Positions 9,483 through 18,388 of a stretch of DNA of 64,000 nucleotides are shown one piece after another. The notes below the pieces were generated by a model, which saw only the letters and a list, made by a program, of their open reading frames with translations, made no database searches and was not told the DNA's origin. Every line of letters begins with the position of its first letter. Position 1 is the first letter of the stretch. The position numbers were made by a program, and so were the translations under genes. Source of the DNA: Epilithonimonas sp042695135 (GTDB taxonomy: Bacteria; Bacteroidota; Bacteroidia; Flavobacteriales; Weeksellaceae); assembly GCF_042695135.1 (NCBI RefSeq), contig NZ_CP170547.1:1984001-2048000 (forward strand), given 5' to 3'.

Positions 9483-10571
9483 ATGAATGCATTATTAGGA
9501 ATATTTTTTCACTTCTTAGGAGGGTTTTCTTCGGGAAGTTTTTACTTGCCATATAAAAAGGTAAAAGGTTGGTCCTGGGAAACATATTGGCTGATAGGCG
9601 GCGTTTTCTCCTGGATCATTGTTCCGCCTCTTGCTGCATATCTTACAATTCCTAATTTTTGGGATATCATTCAGAATGAGAGTTCTTCCATATTAGGCTT
9701 GACATTTTTGTTCGGCGCTTTATGGGGAATAGGCGGTTTTACTTATGGTTTAGGCGTTCGTTATCTGGGTGTTGCGCTTGGAAGCAGCATTATTTTGGGG
9801 CTTTGTATGGTGTTTGGTTCATTGGTCCCATCAATCTATTATGAATTTTCTCCACAAATGGGAAAAGATAATATTGGGTTGATGCTTTCCAGCACCTGGG
9901 GGCGGTTTGTTTTATTGGGACTTCTTATTTGTGTTGTCGGCATTATTATCAGCGGAAAAGCCGGGATGATGAAAGAAAAAGAATTAAAGGCAGATTCATT
10001 GGATCCTCACGGAACACAGGTGAAAACGGAATACAAGTTCGGATTAGGGCTGATAGTTTCTATTATATCAGGTGTTCTTAGTGCTTGTTTTAATTTTGGA
10101 CTGGAAGTAGGGAAACCAATGGCATTAGTTGCAAATGACTTATGGAAAGCCGCAAATCCGGGCGAGGGAGAATTCCTTTTTCAGAATAATGTGACGTATG
10201 TTGTTGTCCTTTGGGGCGGGATGGCGGTCAATCTGATTGGCTGTCTGTATCTGGCAATCAACAATAAATCTTATACCGATTATGTCAAAAGGGAGGTGCC
10301 TGTAGTGAAAAATATTATTTTCTGTGCACTCGCCGGGACGATGTGGTTTCTGCAATTTTTCTTTTATGGTATGGGAGAAAGCAAAATGGGGAATGGTCCC
10401 AGCTCTTGGATATTACACATGGCGTTTATCATTTTGATTGCCAACTTGTGGGGTATCATCATCAAAGAATGGAAAGGCGTTTCCAAAAGAACAATATCTA
10501 CTATTGCCATAGGGATGGCTGTAATGTTCATTTCCATTTTGGTAGTAGGGTACGGAAATTCTTTGCGATAA
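9483..10571 (+). CDS. rhaT: L-rhamnose/proton symporter RhaT
   Basis: Inner-membrane carrier that brings L-rhamnose into the cytoplasm. The N-terminus MNALLGIFFHFLGGFSSGSF is characteristic of RhaT (drug/metabolite transporter superfamily). About ten hydrophobic segments cover the 362 residues, with a hydrophilic loop near residues 160-180 (MMKEKELKADSLDPHGTQ). Length and motif order agree with the family. It is flanked by rhamnose-releasing enzymes and SusCD, and the rhamnose catabolic genes follow SusD. A strong terminator lies 29 bases after its stop, so transcription from the GH operon probably ends here. Confidence 0.93.
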   Translation: MNALLGIFFHFLGGFSSGSFYLPYKKVKGWSWETYWLIGGVFSWIIVPPLAAYLTIPNFWDIIQNESSSILGLTFLFGALWGIGGFTYGLGVRYLGVALGSSIILGLCMVFGSLVPSIYYEFSPQMGKDNIGLMLSSTWGRFVLLGLLICVVGIIISGKAGMMKEKELKADSLDPHGTQVKTEYKFGLGLIVSIISGVLSACFNFGLEVGKPMALVANDLWKAANPGEGEFLFQNNVTYVVVLWGGMAVNLIGCLYLAINNKSYTDYVKREVPVVKNIIFCALAGTMWFLQFFFYGMGESKMGNGPSSWILHMAFIILIANLWGIIIKEWKGVSKRTISTIAIGMAVMFISILVVGYGNSLR

Positions 10572-10599
10572 TTTTAAGGTTTTTTATTCAAATATTTTT

Positions 10600-10631
10600 A
10601 AGGCACTGATTTTTATCAGCTGCCTTTTTTT
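10600..10631 (+). terminator. Rho-independent terminator after rhaT
   Basis: AAGGCA-CTGAT pairs with ATCAG-(C)-TGCCTT around a TTTT loop, followed by a run of seven T. It separates the glycosidase/rhaT operon from the SusC gene. Confidence 0.85.
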
Positions 10632-10886
10632 GGTGATAAATATTTTAATTTTTAGAAATCGAATTTTGAAAAGAAAATTTAGTAATATGAATTTGCTTTA
10701 CAAATTCAAAATGTAATTAATATTATCTAATGGATTTGATAAAATTTGTAGGTTTTAAGGTGAATATCAATAAATAATTAATAAAAATTAAGATGCAGGA
10801 TATTGCAGGATGCGCAAACATTTGTATCAATGTACTTTGGTGACATAATAAATTAGTGTAAATAAAATTTAAATAAAAATTAATAT
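10632..10886. other. Intergenic region upstream of SusC
   Basis: AT-rich leader of about 255 bases between the rhaT terminator and susC. It contains the direct repeat described at 10794-10812. I found no perfect TAnnTTTG -7 element with a TTG at the right distance; ACTTTGG near 10834 is the nearest. No open frame of note. Confidence 0.5.
10794..10812 (+). promoter_or_regulatory. Direct repeat TGCAGGAT, possible activator site
   Basis: TGCAGGATA at 10794-10802 and TGCAGGATG at 10804-10812 repeat with a period of exactly 10 bases, one helical turn, about 75 bases ahead of the susC start. The same TGCAGGATA word occurs twice in the region upstream of the GH28 operon. Spacing and location suggest a regulator-binding site shared by the two pectin operons. 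No regulator is assigned and the word also occurs in some coding regions. Confidence 0.35.
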
Positions 10887-13800
10887 ATGTCATTAATAAT
10901 TAAACACAAGGATGTAAAGAGAATAGTGTTTCCTGCACTGTTACTTTCGTCAGGTTTCCTCTGGGGACAAAAGACAGCAACTGATACTGTAAAAGTAGCT
11001 ACGAAAGATATCGATGAAGTAGTCGTAATCGGTTACGGAACTGTAAAGAAATCAGATCTTACAGGATCAGTATCTTCGGTATCGGCAAAAGATCTTGCAG
11101 CAACACCTGCAATGAATGCTTTACAGGCATTACAGGGAAGAGCAGCAGGACTTAATATCGTAACTGCTGGCGGTGCTCCCGGAGCAGGTGCAAACGTAAC
11201 CGTTCGTGGTGGTGCTTCTATTACTCAGGGGACAGAACCTCTTTATATCGTAGATGGTTTCCAGCTGGACAATGCTTTGAACATCATTAATCCTAATGAC
11301 ATCGAAAGTATTGATGTATTGAAAGGAGCTTCTGCTATTGCAATTTACGGAGCACGTGGATCCAACGGTATTATCGTTATCAAAACCAAAAGCGGTAAAA
11401 AAGGAAAAACGACGATCAACTATAACTCTTTTATGAGTTTCGATATGCTTTCAAAAAAACTGGATATGATTTCCAATTCTGAGCAGTATGTGAAATACCA
11501 ATACGAACTGGCACAACTCGGAGGAAAAGCATCACAGTGGAGCAATGTTTTTGATAACAGTTTGGGGACAGACTCACCGGGGTTTTATACAGGTGCATTC
11601 AACAGGATCAACAGTCGTTACGCATCCGCTCCTTCATTGGACTGGCAGGAAAAAGTGCTTGGAGGTACAGGGATGACTCAAAATCAAAATTTTAATATCT
11701 CTATGGGGACTGAGAAAACTCAAGCCTTCATTAGCTATAACTACAATAAGCAGCAAGGTATTCTTGCCAACCATGATGAAACCCGTAACTCTTTGCGTGC
11801 CAATATCAAATCTGAACTTTATAAAGGTATAAGAGTAGATTTTGGTTCAATGTTCACTTCCAATTCTGTGAATGGAGGAGGATCGTTTGGCGGAATGAAA
11901 AAGATACTTCTTCAGCCAATCAATGGAGGAACCAAATTTACATTGGATCAGCTATATAATACACAAACCTATGGCGATTTTTCTAGTTTAGATTCCAGTT
12001 ATGATACAGAAAATCCGTATATAGAAAATAATGCCTCTACATCTAATAAGCGTTCACGTTCATTTGTTGCCAATGCCGGTATCGAGATCGATTTCCTTAA
12101 AAATTTCACATTAAGAACTTCGGGTCAATATACATGGAATAGCAGCAAATCTACTGCATTTTCTGATGAGAACTCCAGATCGTACCTCACAGATCCTGTA
12201 AATACAGGTATTAATGGAAGCATAAGTAACAGCGAATCTTATAGTTATCAGATTACCAATACCGTAACTTATAATAACACTTTTGCAGAAAAACATAAAG
12301 TTACTGTTCTTGCCGGTACCGAAGCGATATATGGAGCATCCGAAAGTAATAGTATTTCACTAAGCAAATTCCCTCCATTTGTTAATTTTGGACTTGATCA
12401 AATTGACAACGCTACAGTAAGAGATAAAAGCGCAGACAGGCCGGCTCCTGTAACTATGCTTTCTTATTTTGGACGTGTAAACTATAACTATGATGATCGT
12501 TATCTATTGACCGGTACAATACGTTATGATGGGACATCTAAGTTTTATACAGATAACCGATGGGGTGCGTTTCCTTCCGTAGCCGGTGCATGGCGTGTGT
12601 CTCAAGAAAGCTTTTGGAAAGATCATAAGATTAATAATATTATTAATGATTTGAAATTCCGGGTTGAATATGGGGAAACTGGAAATAACGATGTTCCAAG
12701 CAATTTATGGAGAACAAATGTGGTGCTTACAGACTATCCTTTGAACAATACAATAGGCAACCCTGCTTATGTAACCAGTTCAACTTATGGTAATATTGAT
12801 CTGCAATGGGAAGCTATGAAAGCAACCAATATTGGAGTTGACTTAGCTTTTTTCAATAACAGAATAAAACTAACATCAGAATATTATAAAAATGATGTTA
12901 CAAAAATGCTTTTATTAACCATACTCCCTGCTCATACAGGTTATTCAAACCAATACCAGAATATTGGGACTATGACAAATAAAGGTTATGAATTCACACT
13001 TAATACAGTGAATTTAAAATCAGAAAACTTCAGATGGACGACAGATGCAAATATCGGATTTAATAAATCTAAAGTAACTTCTCTTGATAGCGGGAGAGAC
13101 TTCAGAACATTTACTGTAGGTAGTAATAGAGGAGGGCAGGTGACTTATTATGCCACTGTAGGAGAACAGTTGGGAGATATGTACGGTTATGTTTATCAAG
13201 GGGTTTATACAACAGATGACTTTATCCAAGCCGCTAACGGAACTCTTACTTTAAAACCTGGTGTTGTGAAACCTGCTACAGGTACTCCCAAGCCTGGAGA
13301 TATGAAATTTGCTGCAGATAATGCTGCGGGAGATCAGTTTACAAGAAAATTAGTAAAAATAGGAAACGGTACACCGGATTTTATTGGAGGTATCAGTAAT
13401 AATGTTTCTTACAAAGGTTTTGATTTGGCCATGTTTATGAAATTCAGCGTGGGTGGAGATATTTACAATGCTACCAAACAAAGTTTGAGCCCTTACGCTT
13501 TGTATCAAAACGTACCTACAGAATTCGGAAACAATTATTATCATCTGATTGATCCTAATACAGGACAGGCAACAAATAATTTGGTAAGATTAAAAGAAAT
13601 GAATCCAAATGAAGGTTCAAGCCTTTGGAGCTTGAGCAATACAAATACTGCTAATATTACTTATCCATCATCATATTATGTAGAAGATGGGTCTTATCTT
13701 AGAATTGCCCAGTTAACTGTTGGATATAGTTTGAATAAAGAATTTTTGCAACATATTTCTGTAGCTAATGCTCGTATTTACGTTACAGTTAATAACTTAG

Positions 13801-13934
13801 CTACGATTACAGGTTACTCTGGCTACGATCCGGAAGTTGCAGCTGCCAGTGGTGTATCGGTAACACCAGGATATGATAGCTCTGCTTATCCACGTTCAAG
13901 AAGTTATGTTCTTGGTATCAATTTAACTTTTTAA
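10887..13934 (+). CDS. SusC/RagA-type TonB-dependent outer-membrane transporter
   Basis: Outer-membrane barrel that imports oligosaccharides with its SusD partner. A signal peptide ends ...FLWGQ (~residue 28). A TonB-box-like DEVVVIGYGTV lies at 43-53, followed directly by the plug domain (AMNALQALQGRAAGLNIV, VTVRGGAS, PLYIVDGFQ, IESIDVLKGASAIAIYGARGSNGIIVIKTK). The barrel ends in the aromatic terminal strand YVLGINLTF. At 1015 residues it lacks the N-terminal carboxypeptidase-regulatory-like domain that many SusC proteins carry before the plug. SusD starts 10 bases after the stop. By location it should transport rhamnogalacturonan fragments. Confidence 0.93.
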   Translation: MSLIIKHKDVKRIVFPALLLSSGFLWGQKTATDTVKVATKDIDEVVVIGYGTVKKSDLTGSVSSVSAKDLAATPAMNALQALQGRAAGLNIVTAGGAPGAGANVTVRGGASITQGTEPLYIVDGFQLDNALNIINPNDIESIDVLKGASAIAIYGARGSNGIIVIKTKSGKKGKTTINYNSFMSFDMLSKKLDMISNSEQYVKYQYELAQLGGKASQWSNVFDNSLGTDSPGFYTGAFNRINSRYASAPSLDWQEKVLGGTGMTQNQNFNISMGTEKTQAFISYNYNKQQGILANHDETRNSLRANIKSELYKGIRVDFGSMFTSNSVNGGGSFGGMKKILLQPINGGTKFTLDQLYNTQTYGDFSSLDSSYDTENPYIENNASTSNKRSRSFVANAGIEIDFLKNFTLRTSGQYTWNSSKSTAFSDENSRSYLTDPVNTGINGSISNSESYSYQITNTVTYNNTFAEKHKVTVLAGTEAIYGASESNSISLSKFPPFVNFGLDQIDNATVRDKSADRPAPVTMLSYFGRVNYNYDDRYLLTGTIRYDGTSKFYTDNRWGAFPSVAGAWRVSQESFWKDHKINNIINDLKFRVEYGETGNNDVPSNLWRTNVVLTDYPLNNTIGNPAYVTSSTYGNIDLQWEAMKATNIGVDLAFFNNRIKLTSEYYKNDVTKMLLLTILPAHTGYSNQYQNIGTMTNKGYEFTLNTVNLKSENFRWTTDANIGFNKSKVTSLDSGRDFRTFTVGSNRGGQVTYYATVGEQLGDMYGYVYQGVYTTDDFIQAANGTLTLKPGVVKPATGTPKPGDMKFAADNAAGDQFTRKLVKIGNGTPDFIGGISNNVSYKGFDLAMFMKFSVGGDIYNATKQSLSPYALYQNVPTEFGNNYYHLIDPNTGQATNNLVRLKEMNPNEGSSLWSLSNTNTANITYPSSYYVEDGSYLRIAQLTVGYSLNKEFLQHISVANARIYVTVNNLATITGYSGYDPEVAAASGVSVTPGYDSSAYPRSRSYVLGINLTF

Positions 13935-13944
13935 TATTTAGATC

Positions 13945-16008
13945 ATGAAAAATATATTTAATAAACACACATTTATAAAAAGCTTAGTAATAATTCCATC
14001 ATTTTTTATAGCCTCATTGAGCATTAATTCATGCAGCAACGATTTTCTTGATCAGCCTTCAACCAATACATCCGATACAGAATCCGTATTTCAAAGTTTG
14101 GATACTGCAGACATTTATGTTCAGGGCTGCTACAGAGGTATAGTTCCAACAGAGATGTACTATCAGTTAGGGGCTGGTGATACAGTGGTTCACTCTGCGG
14201 AAGATGGTACGACCAATAATTCCAAATACAATATTTGTAATTATTTCTATGATGCAAAAACACCTTACACACTTACAGGAGTCTATTCAGTAATGTACGC
14301 CTCCATAGAGAGAACCAATATTGCGATCAGCGGATTAAGTAAACTGCCAGAAAGTACAAGACGTAATGCCTTACTAGCAGAAGTAAAAGCGCTCCGTGCA
14401 TTTTGCTATTATAATCTGATCCGAGTTTATGGAGATGTTCCTGCCGTTTGGATTCCATTGGTAGAAGCTGATCCTAATGACCCTAATACTTTATATCCAA
14501 AACGTTCGCCTCGCGATGGGATTTATGATCGTATCATCGCTGATATGCAGGAAACGGTAAATGATTTACCTGCTACTGGAACAACTGGTGAGCGTTTGAC
14601 AAAATCATCAGGCAATGCTTTGCTGGCAAGAATCGCTTTATACGCAGCTGGTTATTCTCTAAGATGGGATCTAAATACCGGAACTCCTGGTACAATGTCC
14701 CGCAGAAGTGATGCTGCGAGAGTAAGAGAACTTTATCAGATTGCAGACAATGCTGCAGCAGCTGTAATTACTGGCGGTACTGCCAGCTTAGTACAAGCTC
14801 AGGGTGGGAAAAGTGGTTTTGAAGCTATGTGGTTCAACTTCTGCCAGAGAAAATTTGCAGTAAGTAATCCTGAGATGCTTTGGCACATCGCTGAATATGG
14901 ACCTAATACCAATTCTGCTTTTGGAGTTTACGCCATGGAAGGTTCACGTGGTGGAACTTATGGTTCTCGTAAAGCATTGCAGTTTATACTTCCTTCTTAT
15001 TATTTGTCTTTCAGACCGGGTGATACACGTAGAGATGTTTCTTGTACATCTTACAGCGTGTATTTCTTAAATACCGGTGCAGCAACTGATACTTGGGTTA
15101 ATGCTGGGACTACTTACTCGTGTATTTTACCGGGAAAATTCAGAATGGGATGGGGGATTGCACCACAGGCAGCAGATCAACGTAATCTTAACATTCCTAT
15201 TATCAGATATGCCGATGTTTTGTTGATGTATGCAGAAACTCAAAATTACCTGAACAATGGACCTACTGCTGCCGGGACTGCTGCTTTAATGCAGGTAAGA
15301 ACACGTGCAGGGATTGGTAGCTTTGCAGCACCAACAGGTCAGCAGGCATTCGATGATGCAATTGTTCAGGAGCGTAAATGGGAATTCGCAGGAGAATTCA
15401 ACCTTCGTACAGATTTGATCAGAATGAACCGTATTGCCAGTGAAATCAATGCCACAAAACAGGCAATGAAAAACTTATCCGATCGTACTGGAGCATACGC
15501 TGCTACACCAATTTACCGTCTTTACAAATTGCAGAAAAATTCACAGGTTTACGGAGATCCGATTTTGCAAGTTCCTTATGTTGATCTAACAAACCCTGCT
15601 CAGATTGCTGCAGTACAGGCTGTTCCTACAGCTTCAAGTGGTTATGCTGCCTATCAGACAACTTTGAGAGGCATTGCAACAGCAAACGGAATGACGGTTG
15701 CAGCTGATGACAAATTCTATCCAACCAATATGTTCCAGGCTTATACAAGCACTTTTAATGGGAATGCAAGAAAAGCTGCAGGATTTGTAGGAGGATTTAA
15801 TCAACTTCAGATTGGTGCAATTATTTATACCAAACCAACCGCATCTTCTGAAAATGGAGGGAAATATCCTGATTGGATAGAAGGTAACGGCGATGGTCTT
15901 TTCTACGGATTTGTACCAAATAAAACAGAGTTGCTTCCTTTTGCCTCTGCCTCAGCAGGTCATCCATTGGTTGATAATCCTAATCTAAGTCAACTTCCTG
16001 GATATTAA
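13945..16008 (+). CDS. SusD/RagB-family glycan-binding lipoprotein
   Basis: Surface lipoprotein that forms the lid of the SusC transporter. The signal ends in the lipobox INSC with Cys30 and continues SNDFLDQPS, the usual SusD opening. The TPR-like core shows LLAEVKALRAFCYYNLIRVYGDVPAVW, where RAF-YY-L--YGDVP is the family signature. NIPIIRYADVLLMYAETQNYLN and IVQERKWEFAGEFNLRTDLIRMN are the conserved C-terminal SusD blocks. At 687 residues it is longer than the typical 500-600. It is cotranscribed with susC (10-base gap). A hairpin follows the stop at 16044-16090. Confidence 0.93.
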   Translation: MKNIFNKHTFIKSLVIIPSFFIASLSINSCSNDFLDQPSTNTSDTESVFQSLDTADIYVQGCYRGIVPTEMYYQLGAGDTVVHSAEDGTTNNSKYNICNYFYDAKTPYTLTGVYSVMYASIERTNIAISGLSKLPESTRRNALLAEVKALRAFCYYNLIRVYGDVPAVWIPLVEADPNDPNTLYPKRSPRDGIYDRIIADMQETVNDLPATGTTGERLTKSSGNALLARIALYAAGYSLRWDLNTGTPGTMSRRSDAARVRELYQIADNAAAAVITGGTASLVQAQGGKSGFEAMWFNFCQRKFAVSNPEMLWHIAEYGPNTNSAFGVYAMEGSRGGTYGSRKALQFILPSYYLSFRPGDTRRDVSCTSYSVYFLNTGAATDTWVNAGTTYSCILPGKFRMGWGIAPQAADQRNLNIPIIRYADVLLMYAETQNYLNNGPTAAGTAALMQVRTRAGIGSFAAPTGQQAFDDAIVQERKWEFAGEFNLRTDLIRMNRIASEINATKQAMKNLSDRTGAYAATPIYRLYKLQKNSQVYGDPILQVPYVDLTNPAQIAAVQAVPTASSGYAAYQTTLRGIATANGMTVAADDKFYPTNMFQAYTSTFNGNARKAAGFVGGFNQLQIGAIIYTKPTASSENGGKYPDWIEGNGDGLFYGFVPNKTELLPFASASAGHPLVDNPNLSQLPGY

Positions 16009-16043
16009 TTTAATGAGCATTTAATTAAATAAATTTTTCAATC

Positions 16044-16090
16044 AAACTCAACATATTTGATACAACTTTTGTAAAAAATATGTTGAGTTT
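16044..16090 (+). terminator. Perfect 15-base inverted repeat after SusD
   Basis: AAACTCAACATATTT (16044-16058) and its exact complement (16076-16090) enclose a 17-base loop and are followed by T-rich sequence. The position just after susD suggests a terminator. The perfect stem could also serve as an operator for the rha genes, which begin 112 bases further on. Confidence 0.55.
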
Positions 16091-16170
16091 TAATATCAAT
16101 CAATGTTAATTTAATTTTAAATTAAGTGTTTATCAGTATAGTACGGGATGCTGAAAAAAATATAACAATC

Positions 16171-16178
16171 TAATTTTG
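16171..16178 (+). promoter_or_regulatory. Putative -7 element of the rhaEW promoter
   Basis: TAATTTTG matches the Bacteroidota -7 consensus TAnnTTTG 25 bases before the start codon. No TTG stands at the usual upstream distance, so the promoter may need an activator. Confidence 0.4.
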
Positions 16179-16202
16179 ATAAAAAATTAAGAAAATAAAA
16201 AA

Positions 16203-18305
16203 ATGGAAAACGTAAAAACATTCAAATACGTAGATTATTTATGGGACGAAGAAAAAGCGGCCTCTTTCGGAGACGATCAGGTGGCTTTATTCTTGTACCG
16301 TTCAAACATATTAGGAGCTGATCTTAGAATTACAAACTACGGTGGAGGCAACACCAGCTGTAAAACTATTGAAAAAGATCCATTAACAAATGAAGAAGTA
16401 GAAGTGATGTGGGTAAAAGGTTCAGGTGGTGACATCGGAACTTTGACAAGAAAAGGAATCGCAGGTTTATATACAGAAAGACTTAGAAACCTGAAAAATG
16501 TTTATGGAGGTTTGGCTGACGAAGACAGAATGGTTGGCTTATTCGATCATTGTATTTTTGATCTGGAAAGCAAAGCACCTTCTATTGATACGCCACTTCA
16601 CGGATTGTTGCCTTTCAAACACATCGATCACCTTCATCCGGATGCTTTGATTGCAGTCGCAGCAGCTAAAGACAGCGAAGCAATCACAAAAGAAATCTGG
16701 GGTGACACAATGGGTTGGGTGCCTTGGCAGCGTCCTGGTTTCGATCTAGGTTTACAATTGGAAAAATGTTTAGCTGACAATCCAGGAATCAGAGGAATCA
16801 TCTTAGGGAGTCACGGACTTTTCACTTGGGGTGATACTTCTTACGAATGTTATATCAATAGTTTGGAAGTGATAGAAATGGCTTCTGAATATATCGCTAA
16901 GAAAATAGAAGAAAACGGACAGGTTTTCGGCGGTCAGAAAATCGAATCTCTTCCGTCTGATGATCGTAAAGATAAAGCAGCTCAAATCATGCCGTTATTA
17001 CGTGGCCTGGCTTCTTCTGAAAACAGAATGGTGGGTCATTTTACAGACAGCGAAGTTGTTTTGGAATATATCAACAGTAACGATCTGGAGCGTTTGGCTC
17101 CAATGGGAACTTCTTGCCCGGATCACTTTCTAAGAACGAAAATTCAGCCATTAATTCTGACGCTTTCACCGGACGAAGATCTGACAGATTCTAAAGCTGT
17201 TCTTGAAAAATTAAACCCACTTTTCGAACAATACAGACAAGAATACAAAGCATATTACGAAACTTGCAAGCATCCAAACAGTCCTGCAATGCGTGACCCA
17301 AATCCGGTGATCATCATTTATCCAGGTGTTGGAATGTTCAGTTTCTCAAAAGATAAGCAGACGACTCGTGTTGCCAACGAATTTTATGTCAATGCAATCA
17401 ACGTAATGCGTGGCGCAGAAGCTATTTCTCAATACACATCTTTACCAAGACAGGAAGCTTTCGACATCGAATATTGGCTATTAGAAGAAGCAAAACTTCA
17501 AAGAATGCCGAAAGAAAAGCCATTGTCCAGAAAAATTGCGATCGTTACAGGAGCTGGCGGTGGAATAGGACAGGCAATCGCTGACAAAATGGTGGCTGAA
17601 GGCGCAGTAGTTGTTTTCACAGACCTTAATCACGAAGCTGCGGAAGCTGTTACGGCGAAATACAGCAAAGATCAGGCAATCGCGGTTCAGTGTGATGTGA
17701 CGAATGAAGAGGATATTGCAGATGCTTTCAAAGAAACTGTTTTAGCTTTCGGAGGTGTTGATATCTTGGTTCACTCAGCAGGTTTAGCAATTTCTAAATC
17801 TTTGGAAGATACGACCACAAAAGATTGGGATCTTCTTGAAAATGTTTTGGTTAAAGGTCAGTTTCTCATTGCAAAGAACGGAACTGAAATCATGAAAAAG
17901 CAAAATTTAGGAGGAGATATCGTCAACATTGCCAGTAAAAATGGCTTGGTTGCAGGTCCAAACAACGTAGCTTACGGAACTGCAAAAGCAGCGCAACAGC
18001 ATATGACAAGATTATTGGCGGCAGAATTGGCAGCTGATAAAATCAGAGTTAATGTGGTGAATCCAGACGGCGTGATCGTTGGAAGTAAAATCTGGGAAGG
18101 TTCCTGGGCAGAAGGCCGTGCAAAAGCAAACGGAATTTCTGTAGAAGAATTACCGGCATTTTACGCCAAAAGAAATTTATTAAACGAAATTATTCTTCCT
18201 GAAGATATTGCAAACGGCGTTTTCGCTTGTGTTGCAATCCTGGACAAAACAACAGGAAATATCATCAACGTAGATGGCGGAATGGCAAATGCTTTCCCAA
18301 GATAA
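16203..18305 (+). CDS. rhaEW: Bifunctional rhamnulose-1-phosphate aldolase / L-lactaldehyde dehydrogenase
   Basis: Cytoplasmic fusion enzyme: the first half splits L-rhamnulose-1-phosphate into DHAP and L-lactaldehyde, the second half oxidises lactaldehyde to L-lactate. Residues ~1-430 are a class II aldolase domain (GGGNTSCK, TPLHGLLPFKHIDHLHPDAL with metal-binding histidines, GIILGSHGLFTWG). Residues ~440-700 are a short-chain dehydrogenase with nucleotide motif GAGGGIG at 450-456, Ser578, and Tyr591-x3-Lys595. The 13-residue Ser-Tyr spacing is standard for the family. 700 residues fits RhaEW of the B. subtilis YuxG type. It heads the rha gene series, with a -7 element 25 bases upstream and a hairpin between it and rhaI. 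Confidence 0.92.
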   Translation: MENVKTFKYVDYLWDEEKAASFGDDQVALFLYRSNILGADLRITNYGGGNTSCKTIEKDPLTNEEVEVMWVKGSGGDIGTLTRKGIAGLYTERLRNLKNVYGGLADEDRMVGLFDHCIFDLESKAPSIDTPLHGLLPFKHIDHLHPDALIAVAAAKDSEAITKEIWGDTMGWVPWQRPGFDLGLQLEKCLADNPGIRGIILGSHGLFTWGDTSYECYINSLEVIEMASEYIAKKIEENGQVFGGQKIESLPSDDRKDKAAQIMPLLRGLASSENRMVGHFTDSEVVLEYINSNDLERLAPMGTSCPDHFLRTKIQPLILTLSPDEDLTDSKAVLEKLNPLFEQYRQEYKAYYETCKHPNSPAMRDPNPVIIIYPGVGMFSFSKDKQTTRVANEFYVNAINVMRGAEAISQYTSLPRQEAFDIEYWLLEEAKLQRMPKEKPLSRKIAIVTGAGGGIGQAIADKMVAEGAVVVFTDLNHEAAEAVTAKYSKDQAIAVQCDVTNEEDIADAFKETVLAFGGVDILVHSAGLAISKSLEDTTTKDWDLLENVLVKGQFLIAKNGTEIMKKQNLGGDIVNIASKNGLVAGPNNVAYGTAKAAQQHMTRLLAAELAADKIRVNVVNPDGVIVGSKIWEGSWAEGRAKANGISVEELPAFYAKRNLLNEIILPEDIANGVFACVAILDKTTGNIINVDGGMANAFPR

Positions 18306-18336
18306 ATTTAATTTTTTAGAAGGTTTTTATTTTAAT

Positions 18337-18373
18337 AAATTGAAGGCTTGCTTTAGGTAAGCTTTCAATTTTA
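18337..18373 (+). terminator. Hairpin between rhaEW and rhaI
   Basis: AAATTGAA-G-GCTT pairs with AAGC-TTTCAATTT around a 9-base loop and is followed by a T-rich stretch. It may attenuate readthrough from rhaEW into rhaI rather than end the operon, because only 15 bases then remain before the rhaI start. Confidence 0.5.
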
Positions 18374-18388
18374 AAATTTTAAGATATA

